A stretch of 40,668 nt of DNA from Bradyrhizobium sp. SSBR45G (GTDB lineage: Bacteria; Pseudomonadota; Alphaproteobacteria; Rhizobiales; Xanthobacteraceae). The notes under the pieces were generated by a model that searched no databases, was not told where the DNA came from, and was given only the letters and a program-made list of their open reading frames with translations. The stretch lies in assembly GCF_030159255.1 (NCBI RefSeq), contig NZ_BSCT01000053.1:1-40668 (forward strand), read 5' to 3'. Below, piece by piece: positions 7,307-16,068 of this stretch (position 1 is the first letter of the stretch; every line of letters begins with the position of its first letter). The position numbers were made by a program, and so were the translations under genes.

Positions 7307-8194
7307 ATGGCATCGCTTCGACAAATCGCATTCTACGGCAAAGGCGGCATCGGCAAATCGACGACGTCGCAGAACACCCTGGCCGCGCTGGCCGAGATGG
7401 GTCATCGGATCCTGATCGTCGGCTGCGACCCCAAGGCGGATTCGACCCGCCTGATCCTGCACGCCAAGGCGCAGGACACCATCCTCAGCCTGGCCGCTGC
7501 CGCGGGCAGCGTCGAGGACCTCGAAATTGAGGAGGTGATGAAGGTCGGCTATCGCGACATCCGTTGCGTCGAGTCCGGTGGTCCGGAGCCGGGCGTCGGC
7601 TGCGCCGGCCGCGGCGTCATCACCTCGATCAACTTCCTGGAAGAGAACGGCGCCTATGAGGACATCGACTACGTGTCCTACGACGTGCTCGGCGACGTGG
7701 TCTGCGGCGGCTTCGCGATGCCGATCCGCGAGAACAAGGCGCAGGAGATCTACATCGTGATGTCCGGCGAGATGATGGCGATGTATGCCGCCAACAACAT
7801 CTCCAAGGGCATTCTGAAATACGCGAACTCCGGCGGCGTGCGCCTGGGCGGCCTGGTCTGCAACGAGCGCCAGACCGACAAGGAGCTGGAGCTTGCTGAA
7901 GCCCTCGCCAAGAAGCTCGGCACCCAGCTGATCTACTTCGTGCCGCGCGACAACATCGTGCAGCACGCCGAGCTGCGCCGCATGACGGTGCTGGAATATG
8001 CGCCCGACTCGGTCCAGGCCGGCCACTACCGCTCGCTGGCCCAGAAAATCCACGTCAACGCCGGCAAGGGCATCATCCCGACGCCGATCACGATGGACGA
8101 GCTCGAGGACATGCTGATGGAGCACGGCATCATGAAGGCGGTCGACGAGAGCCAGATCGGCAAGACTGCCTCCGAGCTCGCCGCCACGGCGTAA
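7307..8194 (+). CDS. nifH: NifH copy 1, nitrogenase iron protein
   Basis: Homodimeric ATPase that passes electrons to the MoFe protein and also takes part in FeMo-co and P-cluster maturation. In the 295 residues the P-loop GKGGIGKS is at 11-18, the ligands of the shared [4Fe-4S] cluster are C99 and C133, and R102 is the site used by DraT-type ADP-ribosylation in related species. The start MASLRQIAFYG is that of other Bradyrhizobium NifH proteins and follows GGAGAG; an in-frame ATG at 7295 is possible but less likely. The product differs from copy 2 (35750-36637) only at residues 289-290 (SE here, AD there). It heads the nifHDK series, followed by a strong hairpin before nifD. Confidence 0.98.
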   Translation: MASLRQIAFYGKGGIGKSTTSQNTLAALAEMGHRILIVGCDPKADSTRLILHAKAQDTILSLAAAAGSVEDLEIEEVMKVGYRDIRCVESGGPEPGVGCAGRGVITSINFLEENGAYEDIDYVSYDVLGDVVCGGFAMPIRENKAQEIYIVMSGEMMAMYAANNISKGILKYANSGGVRLGGLVCNERQTDKELELAEALAKKLGTQLIYFVPRDNIVQHAELRRMTVLEYAPDSVQAGHYRSLAQKIHVNAGKGIIPTPITMDELEDMLMEHGIMKAVDESQIGKTASELAATA

Positions 8195-8202
8195 CCGCCA
8201 CC

Positions 8203-8238
8203 GGTCATCCGGCCCTTGGTTTCCAGGGCCGGATGACC
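8203..8238 (+). other. 14-bp hairpin between nifH1 and nifD
   Basis: GGTCATCCGGCCCT at 8203-8216 pairs perfectly with AGGGCCGGATGACC at 8225-8238 around an eight-base loop. There is no T-run, so it is more likely an mRNA 3'-end stabiliser or processing/attenuation element, giving more NifH than NifDK, than a simple terminator. NifH copy 2 is followed by a hairpin of equal stem length but different sequence. Confidence 0.75.
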
Positions 8239-8266
8239 CCCGCAACCGATCATCGAGGAAAGCCAG

Positions 8267-9769
8267 ATGAGCGTCATCGAGAAACAAAGCGTGGCCGAGA
8301 TCAAGGCGCGCAACAAGGAACTGATCGCCGAGGTCCTGAAGGTCTATCCGGAAAAGACCGCCAAGCGCCGCGCCAAGCATCTCAACGTGCACGAGAACGG
8401 CAAGTCCGACTGCGGCGTCAAGTCGAACATCAAGTCGATCCCCGGCGTCATGACCATTCGTGGCTGCGCCTATGCCGGCTCGAAGGGCGTGGTGTGGGGT
8501 CCGATCAAGGACATGATCCACATCAGCCACGGCCCGGTCGGCTGCGGCCAGTATTCCTGGGCGGCGCGCCGCAACTACTACATCGGCACGACCGGCATCG
8601 ACACCTTCGTGACGATGCAGTTCACCTCCGACTTCCAGGAGAAGGACATCGTCTTCGGCGGCGACAAGAAGCTCGCCAAGATCATGGACGAGATCCAGGA
8701 GCTGTTCCCGCTGAACAACGGCATCACCGTGCAGTCGGAATGCCCGATCGGCCTGATCGGCGACGACATCGAGGCGGTCTCCAAGGTCAAGTCGAAGGAG
8801 TATGACGGCAAGACCATCGTTCCCGTCCGTTGCGAAGGTTTCCGCGGCGTCTCCCAGTCGCTCGGCCACCACATCGCCAACGATGCGATCCGGGACTGGG
8901 TGTTCGACAAGCTGCCGGCCGACGCCGCGCCGCGTTTCGAGCCGTCGGATTATGACGTCGCGATCATCGGCGACTACAACATCGGCGGCGACGCCTGGTC
9001 GTCCCGCATCCTGCTCGAGGAGATGGGCCTGCGCGTGATCGCCCAGTGGTCGGGCGACGGCTCGCTCGCCGAGCTCGAGGCGACGCCGAAGGCGAAGCTC
9101 AACGTGCTGCATTGCTACCGCTCGATGAACTACATCTCGCGTCACATGGAAGAGAAGTACAATATTCCGTGGTGCGAGTACAATTTCTTCGGGCCGAGCA
9201 AGATCGCCGAATCGCTGCGCAAGATCGCCAGCTATTTCGACGACAAGATCAAGGAAGGTGCCGAGCGCGTCATCGCGAAGTACCAGCCCCTGATGGACGC
9301 CGTCATCGCCAAGTACCGGCCGCGCCTGGAAGGCAAGACCGTGATGCTGTTCGTCGGCGGCCTGCGTCCGCGCCACGTGATCGGCGCCTATGAGGACCTC
9401 GGCATGGAGGTCGTCGGCACCGGCTACGAGTTCGGCCACAATGACGACTATCAGCGCACCGCCCAGCACTACGTCAAGGACGGCACGCTGATCTATGACG
9501 ACGTGACCGGCTACGAGTTCGAGAAGTTCGTCGAGAAGGTCCAGCCGGACCTCGTCGGCTCCGGCATCAAGGAAAAGTACGTGTTCCAGAAGATGGGCGT
9601 GCCGTTCCGCCAGATGCACTCTTGGGACTATTCCGGTCCCTACCATGGCTATGACGGGTTCGCGATCTTCGCCCGCGATATGGACATGGCCATCAACTCG
9701 CCGGTCTGGAAGATGGCAAAGGCCCCCTGGAAGCAGGCGCCGAAGCCGTTGCTGCAGGCAGCCGAGTAA
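8267..9769 (+). CDS. nifD: NifD, nitrogenase MoFe protein alpha subunit
   Basis: Alpha chain of the alpha2beta2 dinitrogenase that binds FeMo-co and shares the P-cluster with NifK. The 500 residues contain the P-cluster ligands C67, C93 and C159, and the FeMo-co ligands C283 (VLHCYRS) and H451 (RQMHSWDY). Q197 and H201 in VSQSLGHH correspond to the substrate-site Gln and His. Azotobacter numbering is about 5-9 lower, reflecting a slightly longer N-terminus. The ATG follows GAGGAAAG. It lies 72 bases after nifH1, across a hairpin, and 83 bases before nifK, across another. All catalytic residues are present. Confidence 0.98.
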   Translation: MSVIEKQSVAEIKARNKELIAEVLKVYPEKTAKRRAKHLNVHENGKSDCGVKSNIKSIPGVMTIRGCAYAGSKGVVWGPIKDMIHISHGPVGCGQYSWAARRNYYIGTTGIDTFVTMQFTSDFQEKDIVFGGDKKLAKIMDEIQELFPLNNGITVQSECPIGLIGDDIEAVSKVKSKEYDGKTIVPVRCEGFRGVSQSLGHHIANDAIRDWVFDKLPADAAPRFEPSDYDVAIIGDYNIGGDAWSSRILLEEMGLRVIAQWSGDGSLAELEATPKAKLNVLHCYRSMNYISRHMEEKYNIPWCEYNFFGPSKIAESLRKIASYFDDKIKEGAERVIAKYQPLMDAVIAKYRPRLEGKTVMLFVGGLRPRHVIGAYEDLGMEVVGTGYEFGHNDDYQRTAQHYVKDGTLIYDDVTGYEFEKFVEKVQPDLVGSGIKEKYVFQKMGVPFRQMHSWDYSGPYHGYDGFAIFARDMDMAINSPVWKMAKAPWKQAPKPLLQAAE

Positions 9770-9786
9770 TCACCACCACCCACGGC

Positions 9787-9812
9787 CTGGCTCTCCTTCG
9801 GCGGAGAGCCAG
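9787..9812 (+). other. 10-bp hairpin between nifD and nifK
   Basis: CTGGCTCTCC at 9787-9796 pairs with GGAGAGCCAG at 9803-9812 around TTCGGC. There is no T-run, so it is probably an intercistronic mRNA-stability element and not a stop signal, since nifK follows in the same direction. Confidence 0.65.
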
Positions 9813-9852
9813 CGCTCCCTGATCGACACAGGAACAAAGAGAGGGTTATCCC

Positions 9853-11412
9853 ATGACGCAGTCTGCCGAACATGTGCTCGATCACTTCGAGCTTTTCCGT
9901 GGTCCCGAATACCAGCAGATGCTGGCCAACAAGAAGAAGATGTTCGAAAATCCGCGTGATCCCGCGGAAGTCGAGCGCATCCGCGAATGGGCCAAGACGC
10001 CCGAATATCGCGAGAAGAATTTCGCCAGGGAGGCGCTGACCGTCAACCCGGCCAAGGCCTGCCAGCCGCTGGGCGCCGTGTTCGTCGCGGTCGGCTTCGA
10101 GAAGACGCTGCCGTTCGTGCACGGCTCGCAGGGCTGCGTCGCCTATTATCGCAGCCATCTGTCGCGCCACTTCAAGGAGCCGAGCTCCTGCGTGTCGTCG
10201 TCGATGACCGAGGACGCGGCCGTGTTCGGCGGCCTCAACAACATGATCGACGGCCTTGCCAACGCCTACAACATGTACAAACCGAAAATGATCGCGGTCT
10301 CGACCACCTGCATGGCGGAAGTCATCGGTGACGACCTCAACGCCTTCATCAAGACCTCGAAGGAGAAGGGCTCGGTTCCGGCCGAGTACGATGTTCCCTT
10401 CGCCCATACGCCCGCCTTCGTCGGCAGCCACGTCACCGGCTACGACAATGCGATGAAGGGTATTCTCGAGCACTTCTGGGACGGCAAGGCCGGTACCGCG
10501 CCGAAGCTCGAGCGCGTTCCGAACGAGAAGATCAACTTCATCGGCGGCTTCGACGGCTACACCGTCGGCAACATCCGCGAGGTCAAGCACATCTTCGAGG
10601 AGATGGGGATCGAATACACGATCCTCGGCGACAACTCGAACGTGTTCGACACCCCGACCGACGGCGAGTTCCGCATGTATGATGGCGGCACCACCCTGGA
10701 GGAGGCGGCCAACGCCGTCCACGCCAAGGCGACCATCTCGATGCAGCACTACTGCACCGAGAAGACCCTGCCGCTGATCAAGAACCACGGCCAGGAAGTG
10801 GTCTCGTTCCACCATCCGGTCGGCGTCACCGGCACCGATGCCTTCGTGATGGCGCTGTCGCGCATCACCGGCAAGGAGATCCCGGAATCGATCGCGCTCG
10901 AGCGCGGCCGCCTGGTCGACGCGATCGCCGACTCCAGCGCGCATATCCATGGCAAGAAGTTCGCGATCTACGGCGATCCGGATCTCTGCCTCGGCCTCGC
11001 CGCGTTCCTGCTCGAGCTCGGCGCCGAGCCGACCCACGTGCTCGCCACCAACGGCAACAAGGACTGGGCCGAGAAGGTCCAAGCTGTGTTCGACTCGTCG
11101 CCGTTCGGCAAGAACTGCCACGTGTATCCGGGCAAGGATCTCTGGCACATGCGCTCGCTGCTGTTCACCGAGCCGGTCGACTTCCTGATCGGCAACACCT
11201 ACGGCAAGTATCTGGAGCGCGACACCGGAACGCCGCTGATCCGCATCGGCTTCCCGATCTTCGATCGCCACCACAAGCATCGCTACCCGGTGTGGGGCTA
11301 TCAGGGCGGCCTGAACGTGCTGGTCACGATCCTCGACAAGATCTTCGACGAGATCGATCGCAACACCAACGTGCCGGCCAAGTCGGACTACAGCTTCGAC
11401 ATCATCCGCTGA
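9853..11412 (+). CDS. nifK: NifK, nitrogenase MoFe protein beta subunit
   Basis: Beta chain of dinitrogenase. The 519 residues place the P-cluster cysteines at C70, C95 and C153, the same numbers as in Azotobacter vinelandii; the P-cluster serine is S192 in AFVGSHVTGYD. The N-terminal extension of about 50 residues that wraps the alpha subunit is present. GAGAGGG stands ahead of the ATG. It forms the usual pair with nifD, and a GC-rich hairpin follows its stop. Confidence 0.98.
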   Translation: MTQSAEHVLDHFELFRGPEYQQMLANKKKMFENPRDPAEVERIREWAKTPEYREKNFAREALTVNPAKACQPLGAVFVAVGFEKTLPFVHGSQGCVAYYRSHLSRHFKEPSSCVSSSMTEDAAVFGGLNNMIDGLANAYNMYKPKMIAVSTTCMAEVIGDDLNAFIKTSKEKGSVPAEYDVPFAHTPAFVGSHVTGYDNAMKGILEHFWDGKAGTAPKLERVPNEKINFIGGFDGYTVGNIREVKHIFEEMGIEYTILGDNSNVFDTPTDGEFRMYDGGTTLEEAANAVHAKATISMQHYCTEKTLPLIKNHGQEVVSFHHPVGVTGTDAFVMALSRITGKEIPESIALERGRLVDAIADSSAHIHGKKFAIYGDPDLCLGLAAFLLELGAEPTHVLATNGNKDWAEKVQAVFDSSPFGKNCHVYPGKDLWHMRSLLFTEPVDFLIGNTYGKYLERDTGTPLIRIGFPIFDRHHKHRYPVWGYQGGLNVLVTILDKIFDEIDRNTNVPAKSDYSFDIIR

Positions 11413-11418
11413 GTTCAG

Positions 11419-11444
11419 CGCGGCGGCCTTCCGGGGCCGCCGCG
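11419..11444 (+). terminator. Hairpin after nifK
   Basis: CGCGGCGGCC at 11419-11428 pairs with GGCCGCCGCG at 11435-11444 around TTCCGG, followed by TTTC. It may partly terminate or stabilise the nifHDK message. I could not find a -24/-12 promoter in the following 94 bases before nifE, so read-through into nifEN is likely. Confidence 0.55.
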
Positions 11445-11538
11445 TTTCGATGATGGAAGCAGGGCTCATGGGGAGGCATGTCGTGCCTGGGCCCTGTCTT
11501 TCGAAAGACGCGCAATCGGTCGTCAACAGGAGAAGCCA

Positions 11539-13212
11539 ATGAGCTCGCTTTCGGCCACGATCCAGAACGTCTTCAACGAGCCGGGTTGCGGCAAGAATGC
11601 CAACAAGTCCGAGGCCGAGCGCAAGAAGGGCTGCACCAAGCAGCTGCAGCCGGGCGGCGCCGCCGGCGGGTGCGCCTTCGACGGCGCCAAGGTCGCATTG
11701 CAGCCGCTGACCGACGTCGCGCATCTCGTGCACGGACCGATCGCCTGCGAAGGAAATTCCTGGGACAACCGCGGTGCAGCCTCGTCGGGCTCGCAGATCT
11801 GGCGCACCGGTTTCACCACCGACATCAACGAGACCGACGTCGTGTTCGGCGGCGAGAAGCGCCTGTACAAGGCGATCAAGGAAATCATCGAGAAATACGA
11901 TCCGCCGGCGGTGTTCGTCTATCAGACCTGCGTGCCCGCCATGACCGGCGACGACATCAACGCGGTCTGCAAGGCGGCCTCGGCGAAGTTCGGCAAGCCT
12001 TGCATTCCGGTCAATTCGCCGGGTTTCGTCGGCCCGAAGAATCTGGGCAACAAGCTCGCCGGCGAGGCGCTGCTCGACCACGTCATCGGCACGGTCGAGC
12101 CGGAGGTCACCACGCCCTACGACCTCAACATCATCGGCGAATACAATCTGTCCGGCGAACTCTGGCAGGTGAAGCCGCTGTTCGACGAGCTCGGCATCCG
12201 CATCTCCGCCTGCATCTCCGGCGACGGCCGCTACAAGGACGTGGCGTCGTCGCACCGCGCCCGCGCGGCGATGATGGTGTGCTCCAAGGCGATGATCAAC
12301 GTCGCCCGCAAGATGGAGGAGCGCTACGGCATCCCGTTCTTCGAGGGCTCGTTCTACGGCATCCAGGACTCCTCGGACTCGCTGCGCGAGATCGCGCGGC
12401 TGCTGGTCGAGCGCGGCGCGCCGGCCGATCTGCTCGACCACACCGAGGCGGTGATCGCGCGCGAGGAGGCCAAGGCCTGGGCGGCGATCGAGCCGTTCAA
12501 GAAGCGCCTGACCGGCAAGAAGGTGCTCTTGATCACCGGCGGCGTGAAGTCGTGGTCGGTGGTGGCGGCGCTGCAGGAAGCCGGCATGGAGCTCGTCGGC
12601 ACGTCGGTGAAGAAATCCACCAAGGAGGACAAGGAGCGCATCAAGGAGCTGATGGGCCAGGACGCCCACATGATCGACGATATGGCGCCGCGCGAAATGT
12701 ACAAGATGCTCAAGGACGCCAAGGCCGACATCATGCTCTCGGGCGGAAAGTCGCAGTTCGTGGCGCTGAAAGCCGCCATGCCCTGGCTCGACATCAACCA
12801 GGAGCGCTCGCACGCCTTCATGGGCTATATCGGCGTGGTCAAGCTGGTCGCCGAGATCGACAAGGCGATCTACAATCCGATGTGGGAGCAACTGCGCAAG
12901 CGCGCGCCGTGGGAGACCGCCAACAACAACTGGCAGTCGAGGGCGATCGCCCAGGCCAATGCGGAAGCCGCGGCGCTGGCTGCCGATCCGGTAGCCGCCG
13001 AAGCCGCGCGCCGGGCCAAGAAGATCTGCCATTGCAAGTCGGTCGATCTCGGCACCATCGAGGATGCCATCAAGACTCATGGCCTGAGCGACGTCGCCGG
13101 CGTTCGCACCCACACCAACGCGTCGGGCGGCTGCGGCGCCTGTGCCGGCCGGGTGGAGGACATCTTGGCGGCCCAGAAGGCGCCGGCCGAGCTGCTGCAG
13201 GCGGCGGAGTAG
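11539..13212 (+). CDS. nifE: NifE, FeMo-co assembly scaffold alpha, with C-terminal BFD-like domain
   Basis: NifE with NifN forms the NifEN scaffold where the NifB product is converted to FeMo-co. The 557-residue protein is some 80 residues longer than the basic NifE. Residues 1 to about 470 are the nitrogenase-like part, with EPGCGKN and GPIACEGNSWDNR. After an alanine-rich linker comes a BFD-like [2Fe-2S] module with C497-X-C499 and C532-X2-C535. This is the fold also found in the middle of NifU and in bacterioferritin-associated ferredoxin. Such extended NifE is known in Bradyrhizobium. The ATG follows AGGAGAAG, and nifN begins 10 bases after its stop. Confidence 0.96.
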   Translation: MSSLSATIQNVFNEPGCGKNANKSEAERKKGCTKQLQPGGAAGGCAFDGAKVALQPLTDVAHLVHGPIACEGNSWDNRGAASSGSQIWRTGFTTDINETDVVFGGEKRLYKAIKEIIEKYDPPAVFVYQTCVPAMTGDDINAVCKAASAKFGKPCIPVNSPGFVGPKNLGNKLAGEALLDHVIGTVEPEVTTPYDLNIIGEYNLSGELWQVKPLFDELGIRISACISGDGRYKDVASSHRARAAMMVCSKAMINVARKMEERYGIPFFEGSFYGIQDSSDSLREIARLLVERGAPADLLDHTEAVIAREEAKAWAAIEPFKKRLTGKKVLLITGGVKSWSVVAALQEAGMELVGTSVKKSTKEDKERIKELMGQDAHMIDDMAPREMYKMLKDAKADIMLSGGKSQFVALKAAMPWLDINQERSHAFMGYIGVVKLVAEIDKAIYNPMWEQLRKRAPWETANNNWQSRAIAQANAEAAALAADPVAAEAARRAKKICHCKSVDLGTIEDAIKTHGLSDVAGVRTHTNASGGCGACAGRVEDILAAQKAPAELLQAAE

Positions 13213-13222
13213 GGCGGCGCAC

Positions 13223-14620
13223 ATGGCCAAGGTCACGATTGGAAAGAAAGCCTGCGCGGTCAATCCGCTCAAGATGAGCCAGCCGATCGGCGGCTCGTTC
13301 GCCTTCCTCGGCCTGCGTGGCGCGATGCCGCTGCTGCACGGCTCGCAGGGCTGCACCTCGTTCGGCCTGACCCTGTTCGTGCGCCACTTCAAGGAAGCGG
13401 TGCCGATGCAGACGACGGCAATGAGCGAGGTCGCCACCGTGCTCGGCGGCTATGAGAATGTCGAGCAGGCGATCCTCAACATCTATAAGAAGCAGAAGCC
13501 GGAGATCATCGGCATCTGCTCGACGGGTGTCACCGAAACCAAGGGTGACGACGTCGACGGCTACATCCGGCTGATCCGCGAGAAGCATCCGGAGCTCGCG
13601 AATTATCCGCTGGTCTATGTCTCGACACCCGATTTCAAGGATGCGTTCCAGGACGGCTGGGACAAGACGGTCGCCAAGATGGTCGAGGTGCTCGTCGACA
13701 AGCCGACCTCGACGCGGCGCGATCCCGCCCGCGTCAACGTGCTGCCCGGCTGCCATCTGACGCCTGGCGACATCGAGGAGCTCAGGACGATCTTCGAGGA
13801 TTTCGGTCTGGAGCCGTCGTTCCTGCCGGATATCGGCGGCTCGCTCGACGGCCATATCCCCGACGAGTTCACGCCGACCACGATCGGCGGCATCGGCCTG
13901 GAAGAGATCGCGACCATGGGCAGCGCGTCCTGGACGATCGCGATCGGCGCGCAGATGAAGCGCGCGGCGGAGGCCATGCAGGCCAGGACGGGCGTGCCGT
14001 ACCGGCTGTTCGAGCGGCTCTGCGGTCTGCTGCCGAACGACGAATTCATGGCCTTCCTGAGCGAGATATCGGGACGTCCGGTGCCGGCGAAATATCGCCG
14101 CCAGCGCGGCCAGCTCGCGGACGCCATGCTCGATGCGCATTTTCACATCGGCGGCCGCAAGCTCGCCATCGGCGCCGAGCCGGACCTGCTGTTCGATGTC
14201 GCCAGCATGCTGCACGACATGGGCGCCGAGATCGCGGTCGCCGTCACGACCACCCAGTCGCCGGTGCTCGAGCGCATGCCGTGCGAGGAGGTGCTGATCG
14301 GCGATCTCGAAGATCTGGAGAATCTGGCCAAGGCGCGCGACTGCGGTCTGATGATGACGCATTCGCACGGCCGCCAGGCGGCCTCGCGGCTGAAGATCCC
14401 GTTCTACCGGATCGGCTTTCCGATGTTCGACCGGCTCGGCGCAGGACATCTGCTGACGGTCGGCTATCGCGGCACCCGCGACCTCATCTTCGCGCTGGCC
14501 AATCTCATCATCGCCGATCGCGAGGACAATCATCAGCCGACGCCGGACACCTGGCTCGATCCCTGGAAGGATTTCCAGCCGGAATCGCCGGACTCCGCCG
14601 TCGTGGCGCCACTGCATTGA
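13223..14620 (+). CDS. nifN: NifN, FeMo-co assembly scaffold beta
   Basis: Partner of NifE, related to NifK. The 465 residues start MAKVTIGKKAC; conserved segments include NPLKMSQPIGG with the first scaffold-cluster region, LLHGSQGCTSF, and GICSTGVTETKGDD. An in-frame GTG-led extension within nifE was rejected: it would encode arginine-rich sequence unlike NifN. The gene is only 10 bases from nifE, so translation is probably coupled. Confidence 0.96.
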   Translation: MAKVTIGKKACAVNPLKMSQPIGGSFAFLGLRGAMPLLHGSQGCTSFGLTLFVRHFKEAVPMQTTAMSEVATVLGGYENVEQAILNIYKKQKPEIIGICSTGVTETKGDDVDGYIRLIREKHPELANYPLVYVSTPDFKDAFQDGWDKTVAKMVEVLVDKPTSTRRDPARVNVLPGCHLTPGDIEELRTIFEDFGLEPSFLPDIGGSLDGHIPDEFTPTTIGGIGLEEIATMGSASWTIAIGAQMKRAAEAMQARTGVPYRLFERLCGLLPNDEFMAFLSEISGRPVPAKYRRQRGQLADAMLDAHFHIGGRKLAIGAEPDLLFDVASMLHDMGAEIAVAVTTTQSPVLERMPCEEVLIGDLEDLENLAKARDCGLMMTHSHGRQAASRLKIPFYRIGFPMFDRLGAGHLLTVGYRGTRDLIFALANLIIADREDNHQPTPDTWLDPWKDFQPESPDSAVVAPLH

Positions 14621-14645
14621 CGTGTCAGAAGAAAGGACCGACGAC

Positions 14646-15041
14646 ATGAAAGTCGCATTCGCTACCCAGGATCTGAAACGCGTCGACGCCCATTTCGGCT
14701 GGGCCAAGAACATCGCGATCTACGATGTCGACACCGCGGGGCACCGCTTTGTCGAGACCGTCGAGTTCGACGGCGATCTCAAGGAGGACGGCAACGAGGA
14801 CAAGCTGGCGCCGAAGATCGAGGCCATCAAGGACTGCGCCATCCTCTATGTTGCGGCGATCGGCGGCTCCGGCGCCGCGCGCGTCGTCGCCAACAACATC
14901 CATCCGATGAAGGTCACCCAGCCCGAGGAGATCAACGATCTGCTCGGCAAGCTTCAGGCGGTGCTGGCGGGCACACCGCCGCCCTGGCTGCGCAAGGCGC
15001 TGGCCAAGGGCCAGGAACGTGTTCTCGATTTCGAAGAGTGA
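14646..15041 (+). CDS. nifX: NifX, FeMo-co precursor carrier
   Basis: Small protein that binds NifB-co or VK-cluster during FeMo-co assembly. The 131 residues form one NifX/NafY-type domain: MKVAFATQD at the start, the AHFGWAKNIAIYDVD loop, and ILYVAAIGGSGAARVV. The same domain is the C-terminal part of NifB (from about residue 386 of 23280-24842). The ATG at 14646 has AAAGGA upstream; a GTG at 14622 in the same frame is less likely. It follows nifN by 25 bases. Confidence 0.95.
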   Translation: MKVAFATQDLKRVDAHFGWAKNIAIYDVDTAGHRFVETVEFDGDLKEDGNEDKLAPKIEAIKDCAILYVAAIGGSGAARVVANNIHPMKVTQPEEINDLLGKLQAVLAGTPPPWLRKALAKGQERVLDFEE

Positions 15042-15051
15042 GGAAACCAAC

Positions 15052-15522
15052 ATGTCCGATACCGCGGTAGCAGTCGACACGGTGCCCGCCGAGCAGCGGC
15101 CCTTCGTCAAGGAACTGATCAAGGTCTGGCGCGCCCAGGACACCCATGGCGCGTGGGAGGGCAAGAAGGACATCGACCTGCTCGAGCCCTACATCCTGGA
15201 CAAGGAGAAGCGGCGGGCCCTGCCGATCATCGGCGATCCCGATCCGGAGACGATCTGGCGGCTGGAGCTGTTCTTCAACGCGATCGCGCTGTCGATCGAG
15301 AAGGCCACCGGCGTGATGATCTCGCCGATGCTGAAGATGAGCCACGAGGGTTTTGGCCGCATGGTGCTGATCGGCGGCCGGCTGATCGTGGTCAACAAGC
15401 AGCTCCGCGACGTGCATCGCTTCGGCTTCGACAATCTCGGCAAGCTGGCCGACGAGGGCGACAAGTTCGTCAACGCCGGCGTCGAAATGATCGAGAAGTA
15501 CAAAGACGTCGCAAATTACTAA
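15052..15522 (+). CDS. NifX-associated protein (DUF269)
   Basis: A 156-residue protein of the NifX-associated DUF269 family, found almost only next to nifX. Recognisable segments are FVKELIKVWRAQDTHG near the N-terminus and MSHEGFGRMVLIGGRLIVVN in the middle. There are no cysteines to bind a cluster. The start has GAGGAAACC upstream and lies 10 bases after nifX. Its exact biochemical role is not established; the context suggests assembly or storage of FeMo-co intermediates. Confidence 0.9.
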   Translation: MSDTAVAVDTVPAEQRPFVKELIKVWRAQDTHGAWEGKKDIDLLEPYILDKEKRRALPIIGDPDPETIWRLELFFNAIALSIEKATGVMISPMLKMSHEGFGRMVLIGGRLIVVNKQLRDVHRFGFDNLGKLADEGDKFVNAGVEMIEKYKDVANY

Positions 15523-15538
15523 CGGCGAGGATGAGACA

Positions 15539-15739
15539 ATGAGCGACCTGGACACCCTGAAGGCCGAGATCAAGAAGCTGTCGGCACGCGCCATGGATGC
15601 CAAGATGAACCTGCACGATTTGTCGGAGGAGCTGCCCATCAACTGGGACCAGATCCTGCCGACGGCGCAGAAGGCGCATGAGGCGTTCGCCGAGCTGGAG
15701 AAGAAGCGCGCCGAGCTGAAGAAGCTCGAGACCGCGTGA
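15539..15739 (+). CDS. CCE_0567-type small helical protein (DUF683)
   Basis: A 66-residue, almost wholly helical, charged protein with coiled-coil character (LDTLKAEIKKLS at one end, ELEKKRAELKKLE at the other) and the family motif MNLHDLSEELP. DUF683/CCE_0567 proteins are strictly nif-associated and always lie near nifX and the DUF269 gene. A metal-binding role has been proposed for the family. It lies 16 bases after the preceding gene, with GAGGATGAGAC as ribosome site. Confidence 0.88.
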   Translation: MSDLDTLKAEIKKLSARAMDAKMNLHDLSEELPINWDQILPTAQKAHEAFAELEKKRAELKKLETA

Positions 15740-15761
15740 TCCCATCGAAGGACCCGTCATC

Positions 15762-16049
15762 ATGTCCAATTCAACCCGCGACGGCCGCGACTGGCGGCCG
15801 GACTATCTGGTCGCCATCAATCCCGAGAAATGTATCGGCTGCGGCCGGTGCTACAAGGTGTGCGGCCGCGAGGTGATGACCCTGAAGGGCATCAACGACG
15901 AGGGCGAGCTGGTCGAGCTCGACGACGACGAGGATGACGAGGTCGAAAAGAAGATCATGGTCATGCACGACACCGGGGCCTGCATCGGCTGCGGCGCCTG
16001 CGCCCGGGTCTGTCCGACCAACTGCCAGACGCACTCGCCGGCGGCCTGA
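15762..16049 (+). CDS. fdxB: FdxB, nif-specific ferredoxin III
   Basis: A 95-residue ferredoxin with two [4Fe-4S] motifs separated by an acidic insertion. The first is CIGCGRCYKVC; the second is CIGCGACARVC with an extra cysteine in PTNC. The spacer LVELDDDEDDEVEKK marks the nif-linked ferredoxin III type. It probably serves electron supply or cluster delivery in FeMo-co assembly. It sits 22 bases after the DUF683 gene in the nifENX operon. Confidence 0.93.
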   Translation: MSNSTRDGRDWRPDYLVAINPEKCIGCGRCYKVCGREVMTLKGINDEGELVELDDDEDDEVEKKIMVMHDTGACIGCGACARVCPTNCQTHSPAA

Positions 16050-16068
16050 GAATGTCGAGCGTGCTGTC

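Noticed and set aside
7112..9646. 844-residue minus-strand frame opposite nifH-nifD
   Set aside because: Antisense shadow; a similar frame appears opposite nifH copy 2, as expected from the near-identical DNA.
11445..11538. Own sigma54 promoter for nifE
   Set aside because: Every GG pair in the spacer was tried for a GC ten bases on, without a match; read-through from nifHDK is assumed.
11478..13277. 599-residue plus-strand frame overlapping nifE
   Set aside because: Out-of-frame, arginine- and glycine-rich translation of the nifE sequence.
9649..13437. 1262-residue minus-strand frame opposite nifD-nifK-nifE-nifN
   Set aside because: Antisense shadow crossing four recognised genes and their spacers; no domain recognised.
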